A stretch of DNA of 9,214 bases, taken from NCBI GenBank assembly GCA_934279105.1, contig CAKQWR010000078.1, positions 1 through 9,214 of the forward strand. The letters are read 5' to 3'. The stretch comes from an uncultured Oribacterium sp. (GTDB lineage Bacteria > Bacillota > Clostridia > Lachnospirales > Lachnospiraceae). This document shows positions 1-8,295 of this stretch, piece by piece (the first letter of the stretch is position 1; each line of letters begins with the position of its first letter). The position numbers were made by a program, and so were the translations under genes. Under the pieces are notes generated by a model, which was not told the origin of the DNA, did not search any database, and was given only the letters and a program-made list of their open reading frames with translations.

Positions 1-40
1 ATGTTTCCGTTAACGTTACCGGTAACGTTTCCGATAACAT
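1..40. repeat. Three tandem 12-bp palindromic repeats, probable operator array
   Basis: Three contiguous 12-mers are visible: GTTTCCGTTAAC (3-14), GTTACCGGTAAC (15-26) and GTTTCCGATAAC (27-38), consensus GTTWCCGNTAAC. The middle copy is a perfect palindrome and extends to an 18-base perfect dyad at 12-29. The whole 1-40 stretch is an imperfect palindrome with 16 of 20 base pairs matching around position 20/21. LacI-family repressors commonly bind short palindromes with a central CG step, so a repressor operator is the most natural reading, but the regulator is not in view. The array may continue past the left edge. Alternative: in the rightward frame starting at base 1 the unit encodes a tetrapeptide repeat, (F/L)P(L/V/I)T, ending at a TAA at 46-48, so it could be the tail of a truncated rightward gene. 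Confidence 0.6.
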
Positions 41-41
41 A

Positions 42-70
42 TTTTTAACACTTTTCACCAAATAGTGCAA
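42..70 (-). promoter_or_regulatory. Possible leftward promoter beside the tandem repeats
   Basis: On the minus strand TTGCAC (70-65) is followed after 17 bases by TAAAAA (47-42) in an AT-rich stretch. Transcription would begin near base 35, inside the 12-base repeats, which is where a repressor site would be expected for a leftward gene beyond the window edge. The -10 match is imperfect and no leftward gene is visible, so this is a weak call resting mainly on its position relative to the repeats. Confidence 0.25.
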
Positions 71-124
71 TACTTTTCGGCGAAATATATTTTATTTTTT
101 TCTACCTGATCGCCACCCAGTGAA

Positions 125-179
125 AGGGGCCCGGGGAGTTCGCAGTACGATGCTCTGTCTGCCAGCTCTCCGAGCCCCT
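125..179. terminator. Long imperfect hairpin downstream of glgP
   Basis: Bases 125-138 pair with 166-179 in a 14-position stem with one mismatch (131/173) and one G-T pair on the plus strand (135/169). A short inner GCAG/CTGC stem is possible in the loop. It lies 18 bases past the glgP stop and may stop or stabilise the glgP transcript. The leftward side has only three Ts after the stem, so it is not a classic intrinsic terminator for glgP. Rightward, TTTTT follows at 188-192 after an 8-base gap. The G-T pair also favours the rightward RNA. Confidence 0.4.
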
Positions 180-197
180 GCTCAGACTTTTTAAACT

Positions 198-2459
198 TTA
201 TTTTCCGAGATGCCAGATATCACGGTCATACTCTGCGATGGTACGGTCAGAGGAGAACATACCTGCTTTCGCGATGTTCACGAGACACTTGCGGCGCCAG
301 CCCTGCGGGTCGCAGGTGTAATCACTGAGTGCCTGGTTTTTACGGACGATGTAGGCATTGAAATCCGGAAGCGTCTGGAACCAGTCCTTATGAATCAGCT
401 CATCGTGAAGACGGGTCAGATTCTCCGTGCGACCGATGGAAAGCATCTCCGGGCCGGTCAGGAAGTCGATCGCCCGGCGGATATTCGGGTCGCCTTCATA
501 CCACTGCTGTGCAACATAATCCCCCGCCGCGTAGCGATGGATGACCTGATCCGAGGTCTGGCCGAAAATGTAGACGCACTCCTCTCCTACCTGCTGCGCA
601 ATTTCGACATTCGCACCATCCATCGTGCCGAGCGTCAGTGCGCCGTTCAGCATAAACTTCATGTTTCCGGTACCGGACGCTTCCTTCGAAGCGAGACTGA
701 TCTGCTCTGAGAGATCGCAGGCCGGAATCAGCTTTTCCGCTGCACTTACGTTATAATTTTCGACAAACACTACCTGCAGCCACTTCGATACGATCGGATC
801 GGCCGCAATCACCTTCGACAGCACGAGAAGTGCATGGATGATGTCCTTCGCGATGACATACGCCGGTGCCGCCTTCGCGCCGAAGATGCTCACGAGCGGC
901 GTCGCCGGTAGATGGCCCGCCTTGATTTCGTGATACTGATGGATGAGGTAGAGCAGATTCAGCTGCTGACGCTTGTACTCGTGGAGGCGCTTCGACTGGA
1001 TATCAAACATCGCGTTCGGATCGACCGCCACGTGCTGTGTACGAAGGAGCCAGTCGGCCAATGCTTTCTTATTTTCCGTCTTCACTTCGCGAAGCTCATC
1101 AAGCACCGTAGCGTCATCTGCGAAAGCGAGGAGCTTCTCGAGCTCGGTGGCATCCTTCCGGAAGCCCGTGCCGATATGCTTCTCCAGTACTGCAGTGAGA
1201 CGTGGATCGCACTCCAGAAGCCAGCGACGGAAGGTGATACCGTTCGTCTTATTGTTGAACTTCTCCGGATAGAGCTCATAGAAGTTATGCAGCTCCGAAT
1301 TCTTCAGAATCTCTGTATGGAGTGCCGCGACACCATTCGTGGAATGCGTGAAATGGATGTCCATATGCGCCATGTGGACGACATCGCCCTCGTCAATGAT
1401 CGCGAGCGACGCATCTTCCGAGCGGGTCCGTGCCAATGCATCCAGTTTTTCGATGATCGGCATCAGCTGCGGTACGACCGCATCGAGATAGGCACGCGGC
1501 CACTTCTCAAGTGCCTCCGCAAGAATCGTATGATTCGTATAAGCGCAGGTATTCGTCACGATCTCAACCGCCTCTTCGAAATCGATGCCTTTTTCGCCGA
1601 GCAGACGGATGAGCTCCGGAATGACCATACTCGGATGCGTATCGTTGATCTGAATCGCCGCATAGTCCGCGAGATCATGATAGTCGCAACCACGTGCCGC
1701 GCACTCCGCGAGAATCAGCTGTGCACCGGCAGACACCATCAGATACTGCTGATAAATACGAAGACGACGACCGGCTTCATCCGAATCATCCGGATACAGG
1801 AACAGCGTCAGATTCTCATCGATCGCGGTCTTATCGAAGGTGATACCGTCATGGACGATACTCTCGTCGATGGTATCGAGGTCGAAAAGATTCAGTGTAT
1901 TCGTGCGTCCCTCATAACCGGTCACCGCCAGCTTATAGAGGCGCGCCGTATAGGACTTTCCTGCCAGCTCCACCGGATAGGTCACGTCGGTTTTTTCCGC
2001 CCAGCTGTGCGCCGTCAGCCATGGATCCGGCTTTTCGTTCTGCACATCTCCCTCGAAGGACTGATGGAACAGGCCGAAGTGATAGCGGAGACCGATACCG
2101 TCGCCCGGCAGGTTCAGTGTCGCAAGCGAATCCAGGAAGCAGGCCGCAAGACGACCGAGGCCACCGTTACCGAGCGATGGCTCCGGCTCCACCTCTTCGA
2201 TGGCTGCAAGATTTTTCCCTGCTGCAGCAAGCGCGGTACGAACATCATCATACAAACCGAGGTTGATGAGATTGTTCGAAAGAAGCTTGCCGATCAGAAA
2301 CTCGGCGCTGATATAGTAAAGCTTCCGGCCATGCACCGGCGCTACACGCTCCGCGCTCTTCTTCCGTACCAACGTAAGCAGCGCGAGATACAGCTCCTGA
2401 TTACTGCAGTCCTTCAGTGCTTTTCCACTCAGCTTCTCTAACGTCTCTGTGATATTCAT
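198..2459 (-). CDS. glgP: Glycogen/starch phosphorylase (GT35 family)
   Basis: This cytoplasmic PLP enzyme phosphorolyses alpha-1,4-glucan from the non-reducing end to release glucose-1-phosphate during use of stored glycogen or maltodextrin. The 753-residue product shows the family hallmarks: the substrate/phosphate loop [14 protein letters not shown] near 93-105, [13 protein letters not shown] in the middle, the [17 protein letters not shown] stretch, and the PLP site [14 protein letters not shown] with the cofactor lysine at about K601, followed by [14 protein letters not shown]. It is shorter than the roughly 800-residue E. coli type; the difference is at the N terminus, where the extended regulatory segment is missing, as in other clostridial short forms. 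The ATG at 2459-2457 has an excellent site, AAAGGAGG at 2474-2467, seven bases upstream. No frameshift is seen. The gene is divergent from an AraC-type regulator; its own promoter is not obvious. Maltodextrin rather than glycogen preference cannot be excluded. Confidence 0.97.
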   Translation of the reverse strand: MNITETLEKLSGKALKDCSNQELYLALLTLVRKKSAERVAPVHGRKLYYISAEFLIGKLLSNNLINLGLYDDVRTALAAAGKNLAAIEEVEPEPSLGNGGLGRLAACFLDSLATLNLPGDGIGLRYHFGLFHQSFEGDVQNEKPDPWLTAHSWAEKTDVTYPVELAGKSYTARLYKLAVTGYEGRTNTLNLFDLDTIDESIVHDGITFDKTAIDENLTLFLYPDDSDEAGRRLRIYQQYLMVSAGAQLILAECAARGCDYHDLADYAAIQINDTHPSMVIPELIRLLGEKGIDFEEAVEIVTNTCAYTNHTILAEALEKWPRAYLDAVVPQLMPIIEKLDALARTRSEDASLAIIDEGDVVHMAHMDIHFTHSTNGVAALHTEILKNSELHNFYELYPEKFNNKTNGITFRRWLLECDPRLTAVLEKHIGTGFRKDATELEKLLAFADDATVLDELREVKTENKKALADWLLRTQHVAVDPNAMFDIQSKRLHEYKRQQLNLLYLIHQYHEIKAGHLPATPLVSIFGAKAAPAYVIAKDIIHALLVLSKVIAADPIVSKWLQVVFVENYNVSAAEKLIPACDLSEQISLASKEASGTGNMKFMLNGALTLGTMDGANVEIAQQVGEECVYIFGQTSDQVIHRYAAGDYVAQQWYEGDPNIRRAIDFLTGPEMLSIGRTENLTRLHDELIHKDWFQTLPDFNAYIVRKNQALSDYTCDPQGWRRKCLVNIAKAGMFSSDRTIAEYDRDIWHLGK

Positions 2460-2610
2460 AAAAGATCCTCCTTTAAACGGATGTCTGTTCTACCGGAACG
2501 TGCTCTCGATACTGCTCCATCCCACGGTCTCAGGATGAGCCTGTCCAGTGCGTTTCCTCGATACGCTATTCTATCTATCTCAAGATATATCACACGAAAC
2601 GATCATCATC

Positions 2611-2640
2611 TTGCTCGATTCGCTCATAATATGGTATGAT
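2611..2640 (+). promoter_or_regulatory. Probable sigma-A promoter of the AraC-type gene
   Basis: TTGCTC (2611-2616) and TATGAT (2635-2640) are separated by 18 bases, and the -10 carries the TGN extension (TGGTATGAT). Start of transcription would be near 2647, giving a leader of about 54 bases before the ATG at 2701. Confidence 0.5.
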
Positions 2641-2653
2641 TCTATCATGCGTA

Positions 2654-2675
2654 CAGAGGTCTCGGAGGGCCTCTG
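2654..2675 (+). promoter_or_regulatory. Small hairpin in the AraC-type gene leader
   Basis: CAGAGG (2654-2659) pairs with CCTCTG (2670-2675), extendable by a G-T and a C-G pair to eight pairs around a six-base loop. It sits just after the predicted transcription start and before the AGGAG ribosome site (2690-2694). It could be an mRNA stabiliser or a dyad bound by a regulator; no T-run follows, so it is not a terminator. Confidence 0.35.
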
Positions 2676-2700
2676 CATAGTATTATAAAAGGAGCAAATA

Positions 2701-3558
2701 ATGAAAAATCAGGCCTCTCTTCAAGAAACAAAGCAGCATGGTGCGGTCCGATTCCCGTTTAATATCTATCCCTGTACGATTCCGGGGGACTTTCCACAGG
2801 TGGCACTGCACTGGCATGAGAATATGGAGCTCGTGTTTGTAAAGCACGGCGAGGGAATCATCCAGGTCGGCGCACAGAGTTATCCGGCGCGCACAGGTGA
2901 CATCTTTGTTTTCGTCCCTGGGACGCTTCATGCGCTTCGACAGGCCGATGGACAGACGATGGAGTACGAAAACATCATCTTCGATCTCGAGCTCCTCGGC
3001 GGCACGGATGATCTATGCGCAGAGAAGTACCTGCTCCCACTGCAGAGCGGTCGTCTGCCCCTCGCCGTGCATCTCGTGAATGGTGATTCCTCCTACCGGA
3101 GTGTCGCTGCCTGCCTCCGTGAAATCGAAGAGGTGAACCGCACTCGGTTCAGTGGCTACGAGCTCATCATCAAAGCAGATCTCCTGCACTTTCTCGCCAT
3201 CCTGATCCAGCAGGAGAAAACTCGGCTTCCGGCGGAAACCGCAGATACCCTGCGACTGAAAGCGATGCTGCAGTGGCTCTCAACCCACTACACGGAAGCT
3301 CTGCGTGTCGAAGATGCTGCCGCGGTCTGTTCCTTCAGCAACAGCCACTTCATGCGCTGGTTTCGACAGATGACCGGACAGAGCTTCATCTCCTTTCTGA
3401 ACGAGTACCGCCTGAATCTCGCCGCTGACGCTCTCCGCACCACCGATGACAGCATCCTCTCCATCGCGACCCAGTGCGGTTTTGCAAACCTCTCCTACTT
3501 CAACCGCGCCTTTAAAGCGCACTTCCAGATGACCCCGCGGGCATACAGAAAGAGATAA
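2701..3558 (+). CDS. AraC/XylS-family transcriptional regulator with N-terminal cupin
   Basis: This 285-residue DNA-binding regulator has the usual AraC-family layout. An N-terminal cupin sensing domain spans about residues 15-120, with HWHENMEL (37-44) and the PGTLHA turn (73-78), both typical of sugar-sensing members. The C-terminal double helix-turn-helix covers about 185-285: first helix pair around 203-222 (VEDAAAVCSFSNSHFMRWFR), second around 252-271, ending in the family signature CGFANLSYFNRAFK and MTPRAYR. The ATG at 2701 has AGGAG six bases upstream and a plausible extended -10 promoter. The gene is divergent from glgP, so control of glgP or of a linked carbohydrate system is a reasonable inference, but the ligand and targets cannot be read from the sequence. 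Autoregulation through the shared region is likely. It is convergent with ilvC, with a terminator between. Confidence 0.93.
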   Translation: MKNQASLQETKQHGAVRFPFNIYPCTIPGDFPQVALHWHENMELVFVKHGEGIIQVGAQSYPARTGDIFVFVPGTLHALRQADGQTMEYENIIFDLELLGGTDDLCAEKYLLPLQSGRLPLAVHLVNGDSSYRSVAACLREIEEVNRTRFSGYELIIKADLLHFLAILIQQEKTRLPAETADTLRLKAMLQWLSTHYTEALRVEDAAAVCSFSNSHFMRWFRQMTGQSFISFLNEYRLNLAADALRTTDDSILSIATQCGFANLSYFNRAFKAHFQMTPRAYRKR

Positions 3559-3562
3559 AATA

Positions 3563-3591
3563 AGAGACGGTCCCGCAAGGGGTCCGTCTCT
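3563..3591. terminator. Bidirectional intrinsic terminator between ilvC and the AraC-type gene
   Basis: AGAGACGG (3563-3570) pairs perfectly with CCGTCTCT (3584-3591); inside, after a T-T mismatch, CCC pairs with GGG around a five-base loop. On the minus strand the stem is followed at once by TATTTTATCTCTTT, making it a good terminator for ilvC, whose stop lies 18 bases before it. On the plus strand the nearest T-run begins at 3607, so termination of the rightward gene would be less canonical. The T tract overlaps the end of the rightward gene. Confidence 0.85.
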
Positions 3592-3609
3592 GTATCATAC
3601 GATCGATTT

Positions 3610-4671
<1,062 letters not shown>

Positions 4672-4711
4672 TTACAGTTTTTATATTCATAAAAGCCATC
4701 GACTTCGCGCC

Positions 4712-4766
4712 CTAAACTCGGGCTGATGAAGCCCGACTTTAGCCCCTTGCCCTGACCTTGATCAGG
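4712..4766 (-). promoter_or_regulatory. Structured RNA elements in the ilvN-ilvC gap
   Basis: Two stem-loops lie in the 215-base gap before ilvC. The stronger (4712-4742) has CTAAA/TTTAG outer pairs, one mismatch, then a seven-pair TCGGGCT/AGCCCGA stem around a five-base loop. The other (4751-4766) is CCTGA/TCAGG with a six-base loop. Neither is followed by a T-run in the reading direction of the ilv genes, so they are not ordinary intrinsic terminators. They could mark an mRNA processing or stabilising site that sets ilvC level relative to ilvBN, or a partial terminator. An AT-rich stretch with a TATAAA (minus strand, about 4680-4690) follows, but no good -35 box was found. Confidence 0.45.
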
Positions 4767-4844
4767 CGGTGCCTCCGAGCGTTTCGATCATCGCACAGCC
4801 TTTCATTTGCGGTTTCAGAGCCGCCACTGATGCAGGTACGCCTC

Positions 4845-5372
4845 TTAGAAATCCTCATCGCCACCGGAGATGAACTCTGCGCCGCGGTCGAGTGCAGTGA
4901 TGCCCGTCCGGCACATCTCGAGCACTTCATAGTTCCGCATCATGTTGAGGAAGCCTTCCACCTTTTCCGGCTTTCCGGTAAGCTCCATCACGAGGCTGGT
5001 CGGTGAGAGATCGATGATCTTCGCCTTATAGACGCCGGCGATGTCACGGAGACTCGGCAGATTATCCTTATCCGCCCGCACCTTAATGAGCAGGAGCTCA
5101 CGCTGGACGCTTCCCGTCTCAAGCTCATGCACTTCACGTACATCCTCGAGACGCTTCGTCTGCATCACGAGCTGCCGCAGCTTCTGCTCGTCGACATGCA
5201 CCGTAATCGTGATGCGCGCGATTCCCGGATCCATCGTTTCCGAAGTCGTGATACTGTCGATGTTAAAGCTTCGACGATTAAACATACTGGCGATACGGGC
5301 CAGCACACCGTAGCGGTTCACCGCCAGGATGCTGATGACCCTGCGGGGATACTTATACTGATTTTCCATCAT
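4845..5372 (-). CDS. ilvN: Acetolactate synthase small (regulatory) subunit
   Basis: This is the regulatory partner of IlvB in acetohydroxyacid synthase; it activates the large subunit and usually confers feedback inhibition by valine or another branched-chain amino acid. The 175 residues comprise an N-terminal ACT domain (about 10-85, with VNRYGVLARIASMFNRRSFNIDSI; N19 and G22 fall in the effector-binding turn) and the C-terminal small-subunit domain (about 90-165), ending in an acidic tail GGDEDF. The start is an ATGATG: the first ATG overlaps the ilvB stop as ATGA and has AAAGGGGG five bases upstream; the second ATG, one codon on, would have an eight-base spacing, so either may be used. 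Overlap with ilvB indicates translational coupling and matched subunit production. The symbol ilvH would serve equally well. Confidence 0.96.
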   Translation of the reverse strand: MMENQYKYPRRVISILAVNRYGVLARIASMFNRRSFNIDSITTSETMDPGIARITITVHVDEQKLRQLVMQTKRLEDVREVHELETGSVQRELLLIKVRADKDNLPSLRDIAGVYKAKIIDLSPTSLVMELTGKPEKVEGFLNMMRNYEVLEMCRTGITALDRGAEFISGGDEDF

Positions 5373-7057
5373 GACTGCCCCCTTTCCTCATCCGTCATGG
5401 TGATGTCCTGCACCGTGCCTCCTGGTGGAATCATCGGCAGAACCTTTTCGTCCTTATCGATGCAGCACTCGATCCAGCTTGGACCAGCGTTGGTCAATGC
5501 TTCTGCCATCGCTGCACGGAACTCCGCCATGGTTTCACAGCGATAGCCCTTCGCACCGAAGCCCTCTGCAAGCTTGACGTAGTCCGTCTTTCGATGCGGG
5601 TCGGTGCTGGAATAGCGCTTGCCATAAAACGCCGTCTGCCACTGGCGCACCATACCGAGTACCTGGTTGTTAAAGATGATCGTGATGACCGGCAGCTCAT
5701 AGCTCACCGCCGTACACGCTTCATTCAGATTCATATGGAAGGAACCGTCACCTGTGAAGTGGATCACATGATGATCCTTCCCCAGTGCCACCTGTGCACC
5801 GATCGCGGCACCGTAGCCATAGCCCATGGTGCCGAGGCCACCGCTCGTTAAGAATCCGCGTGGCTTCGTATGCAGTACATACTGGGCGGCCCACATCTGA
5901 TGCTGTCCGACATCCGTCACATAGGTCGTATCCGGTCCGGCCATCTCGCAGGCCTCACGGATGATCTGATGTGGTTTCAGTACGGTTTCACTATCCTTCG
6001 GCTGATAATCGGCTGCCTGCCACTCTGCGATCTGGGTGAACCAGTCCACATGCTCTTCCTTCTTTACGAGTGGAAGAAGCGCCTGCAGCACGACCGCGGC
6101 ATCGCCGACGACAGAGACATCGACCGGAACGTTCTTATCGACCTCACTCGCATCGATATCGATCTGCACGATCTTCGCACCCGCTGCAAACTTCTCCGGA
6201 TTCAGGGCCACTCGATCAGAAAACCGCGCACCTACCGCGAGGACGAGATCCGCACTGTCCACCGCCTTGTTTGCGGTGTAGGTACCATGCATACCGATGA
6301 GGCCGAGGTTCCGCTTATCCCCGTAATTCAGAACGCCGGCTGCCATCAGTGTGTACGTCGCCGGCATATCTGCCCTCGCGATGAGATCCCGCAGTGCCTG
6401 ACAGCCTGCCTCGCTGACGGCCACGCCGCCACCGAAATACACCACCGGACGCTTCGCCATGTTGATGAGGGTTGCCGCTTTCGCCAGTGCATCCTCATCA
6501 TACCGTGTCATCACCGGAATCTCCGCCGGCTTCTTCGGCGTAAATTCGCAGCTCGCTGCCGTGATGTCCTTCGGAATATCGACGAGCACCGGTCCCTTAC
6601 GACCGGTCTGTGCGATACGGAAGGCCTCCCGCATGATGTCTGCGAGCTCCTCGACCCGACGCACCGTGTAGTTATGCTTCGTGATCGGCATCGTGATGCC
6701 TTCGATATACGCCTCCTGGAAGGCATCGCGCCCCAGCACCGCGGTGCCAACATTGCCCGTAAATGCCACCATCGGCACACTGTCCATGTAGGCAGTGGCG
6801 ATACCGGTAACGAGATTCGTCGCGCCCGGGCCACTGGTCGCCAGTACGACACCGGTCTTTCCGGTCACACGCGCATAGCCGTCCGCTGCGTGACTCGCCC
6901 CCTGTTCGTGCGCGGTCATGATGTGATGGATACGATCCTGATTGCGGTACAGTTCATCATATAGATTCAGCACAGCACCTCCCGGATAGCCGAACAGTGT
7001 ATCGACGCCCTGCTCCACCAGCACTTCTACAAATATCTGTGAGCCATTCAAAATCAT
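5369..7057 (-). CDS. ilvB: Acetolactate synthase large (catalytic) subunit
   Basis: This thiamine-diphosphate enzyme condenses two pyruvates to 2-acetolactate, or pyruvate with 2-oxobutyrate to 2-aceto-2-hydroxybutyrate, the entry step to branched-chain amino acids. The 562-residue product has the normal three-domain layout: the N-terminal domain with FGYPGGAVLNLYD (22-34) and the catalytic glutamate in AHEQGASHAADGYAR (E51); a central FAD-type domain; and the C-terminal ThDP domain with the GDGSFHMN motif from about 436 closing at the NN pair near 462, followed by QVLGMVRQWQ and YGKRYSSTDPH. These mark the anabolic AHAS type rather than catabolic AlsS, as does the adjoining small subunit. 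The ATG at 7057-7055 overlaps the stop of the upstream ATPase gene (ATGA), and an AAGGAGG site lies nine bases upstream inside that gene. No frameshift or missing motif is seen. Confidence 0.98.
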   Translation of the reverse strand: MILNGSQIFVEVLVEQGVDTLFGYPGGAVLNLYDELYRNQDRIHHIMTAHEQGASHAADGYARVTGKTGVVLATSGPGATNLVTGIATAYMDSVPMVAFTGNVGTAVLGRDAFQEAYIEGITMPITKHNYTVRRVEELADIMREAFRIAQTGRKGPVLVDIPKDITAASCEFTPKKPAEIPVMTRYDEDALAKAATLINMAKRPVVYFGGGVAVSEAGCQALRDLIARADMPATYTLMAAGVLNYGDKRNLGLIGMHGTYTANKAVDSADLVLAVGARFSDRVALNPEKFAAGAKIVQIDIDASEVDKNVPVDVSVVGDAAVVLQALLPLVKKEEHVDWFTQIAEWQAADYQPKDSETVLKPHQIIREACEMAGPDTTYVTDVGQHQMWAAQYVLHTKPRGFLTSGGLGTMGYGYGAAIGAQVALGKDHHVIHFTGDGSFHMNLNEACTAVSYELPVITIIFNNQVLGMVRQWQTAFYGKRYSSTDPHRKTDYVKLAEGFGAKGYRCETMAEFRAAMAEALTNAGPSWIECCIDKDEKVLPMIPPGGTVQDITMTDEERGQS

Positions 7058-8265
7058 GGACTGTTTCCTCCTTCGTTTAAAACGCCTGCTTTACACAGCT
7101 CGATGAACTGCTTCGCGACACGTGGACTCCGTCCGCCGGCACGAATCGCGAAGGCCTCTGCCCGTACGATCAGTTTTTCCGAATCGCCCTCCACACCATA
7201 CTGCGCGGCGAGGTCGGATACGATCTGCACGAAGCGGCTCTTGTCCGGCTGTCCGAAGGTCACCGTGAGGCCGAAACGCGCGGCGAGACTCATCAGCTCC
7301 TGACGCGTATCGCTTTCGTGAATGTCGCTGCCCTGTCGATCCTCGAGTGTCTCCTTGATGAGATGACGCCGGTTGCTCGTCGCATAGACGGCGATATTGC
7401 CGGCACGACCACCGACGCTTCCCTCGAGAATCGCCTTCAGTGCCGCGAAATTATCGTCATTCGCCGTGAAGCTGAGATCATCGATGAACAGAATAAACTT
7501 GAGCGGATTCGCCGCAAGCTGATCCATCAGATCCGGAATCTGGTACAGCTGATTCTTCTTCACCTCGACGAGACGCAGGCCACGTTCCGCATATTCGTTC
7601 GCGATCGCCTTGATGGCACTCGATTTTCCGGTACCCGCATCGCCGTACAGCAGCACGTTGTTTGCCGGCCGTCCATCGAGAAGGGCCTCTGTGTTCGCGA
7701 TGACCTTCTCCCGCTCCTTCTCGTAGCCCGGCAGCTCGGAGAGTCGCTGCGGATCCGGATGCTTCACCGGCACGAGCCGTCCATCCTCTACGACGAATAC
7801 GTAATTCTGTGCAAACATGCCGTAGCCCTTCGTGCTGACCTCCTGCATACGTTTCGCATACTCGACCGGCAGGTCGCAGGCTTCGGTGCGCCATGCCACG
7901 AAATAATCCGGCGCGTCGGTCATCTCTACCGTCAGTTCTTCCAGGGTCAGCGCAGACAGCTCGTTCAGGAGTGCCAGCTCCCGCTGCAGACTATCGGCCA
8001 GAACTGCACTGAGCTCACCATGCGCCTTTCGCCGTACACAGATGTTTTCGCTTTCCAGCACAGCCGTGCTCAGATATTCAGTCCAGTTTTCCGTCTTTTC
8101 AAACAGCCGGTGCTCGAACTCCGCACAGGCGGTGGCGAAGGCATCGCCATCCTCCTTCTCTGCACTTTCAAGCATCCCTTGAAATGCTGCGATGACCGGA
8201 TCTATAAGCAGTGCCCGAAAGACCACGAGGCTGCTCAGTCGCTGATACATATAATGTAGATTCAT
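7054..8265 (-). CDS. DUF815-type AAA+ ATPase of unknown function
   Basis: This matches the DUF815/COG2607 family of predicted AAA+ ATPases, which has no assigned cellular role that I know of. I chose the ATG at 8265 (403 residues) because AAGGGAG lies nine bases upstream; an in-frame ATG at 8295 would add ten residues but has no ribosome site. Residue numbers are from the 8265 start. An N-terminal region of about 190 residues, largely helical and without clear motif, precedes the ATPase core. The core has Walker A LLYGDAGTGKSSA (205-217), Walker B FILFIDDLSF (257-266), a sensor-1 asparagine in YATSNRRHL (N298), the family stretch ARFGLTVTFGQPDK (329-342), and a sensor-2-like GGRSPRVAKQFIEL near 377-390. 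No signal peptide or membrane segment is seen, so it should be cytoplasmic. The stop overlaps the ilvB start (ATGA) and ilvA lies just upstream, placing it inside the ilv gene set. A link to AHAS is inference from position only. Confidence 0.9.
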   Translation of the reverse strand: MNLHYMYQRLSSLVVFRALLIDPVIAAFQGMLESAEKEDGDAFATACAEFEHRLFEKTENWTEYLSTAVLESENICVRRKAHGELSAVLADSLQRELALLNELSALTLEELTVEMTDAPDYFVAWRTEACDLPVEYAKRMQEVSTKGYGMFAQNYVFVVEDGRLVPVKHPDPQRLSELPGYEKEREKVIANTEALLDGRPANNVLLYGDAGTGKSSAIKAIANEYAERGLRLVEVKKNQLYQIPDLMDQLAANPLKFILFIDDLSFTANDDNFAALKAILEGSVGGRAGNIAVYATSNRRHLIKETLEDRQGSDIHESDTRQELMSLAARFGLTVTFGQPDKSRFVQIVSDLAAQYGVEGDSEKLIVRAEAFAIRAGGRSPRVAKQFIELCKAGVLNEGGNSP

Positions 8266-8274
8266 CCTTCTCCA

Positions 8275-8281
8275 CTCCCTT
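8275..8281 (-). promoter_or_regulatory. Ribosome binding site that sets the ATPase gene start
   Basis: AAGGGAG on the minus strand lies nine bases upstream of the ATG at 8265-8263. It falls within the coding stretch of the longer alternative start at 8295, and nothing comparable precedes that upstream ATG. Confidence 0.7.
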
Positions 8282-8295
8282 CTCTCTGATTTCAT

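Larger units (their letters stand above)
2460..2700. promoter_or_regulatory. Divergent glgP / araC-type intergenic region
   Basis: This 241-base gap holds the control signals of both flanking genes. The rightward promoter is recognisable near 2611-2640. For glgP only a weak extended -10-like TGATATATC (2592-2584, minus strand) is seen, with no good -35. An imperfect hairpin (2523-2550) lies in the glgP leader. No clear CcpA cre site or direct-repeat AraC operator was found by eye. Confidence 0.45.

Noticed and set aside
912..2441. A 509-codon open frame antisense to glgP
   Set aside because: It lies wholly opposite a complete, motif-rich glgP. Its translation has no recognisable domain, and long antisense frames are expected here because codons whose complements are stops (TTA, CTA, TCA) are rarely used.
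4765..4776. T-box-like motif GGAGGCACCGCC (minus strand) upstream of ilvC
   Set aside because: It matches most of the T-box core GGTGGNACCGCG, but the T that pairs with the tRNA acceptor end is A. There is too little room after ilvN for a specifier stem, and no antiterminator/terminator pair with a T-run follows.
4762..4806. Possible 14-residue leader peptide (MKGCAMIETLGGTA, minus strand) before ilvC
   Set aside because: It has one Ile and one Leu but no run of branched-chain codons and no ribosome binding site, so an amino-acid attenuator is not supported.
5870..6964. A 364-codon open frame antisense to ilvB
   Set aside because: Shadow of ilvB: cysteine-, histidine- and arginine-rich translation without domains, and no ribosome site.
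7318..8259. A 313-codon open frame antisense to the AAA+ ATPase gene
   Set aside because: Same codon-bias artefact; the minus-strand gene has intact Walker motifs and a good start.
8266..8295. Ten-residue N-terminal extension of the ATPase gene from the ATG at 8295
   Set aside because: No ribosome site precedes it, while a good AAGGGAG precedes the ATG at 8265, where the family-like N terminus MNLHYMYQRLSSLVVFR begins.
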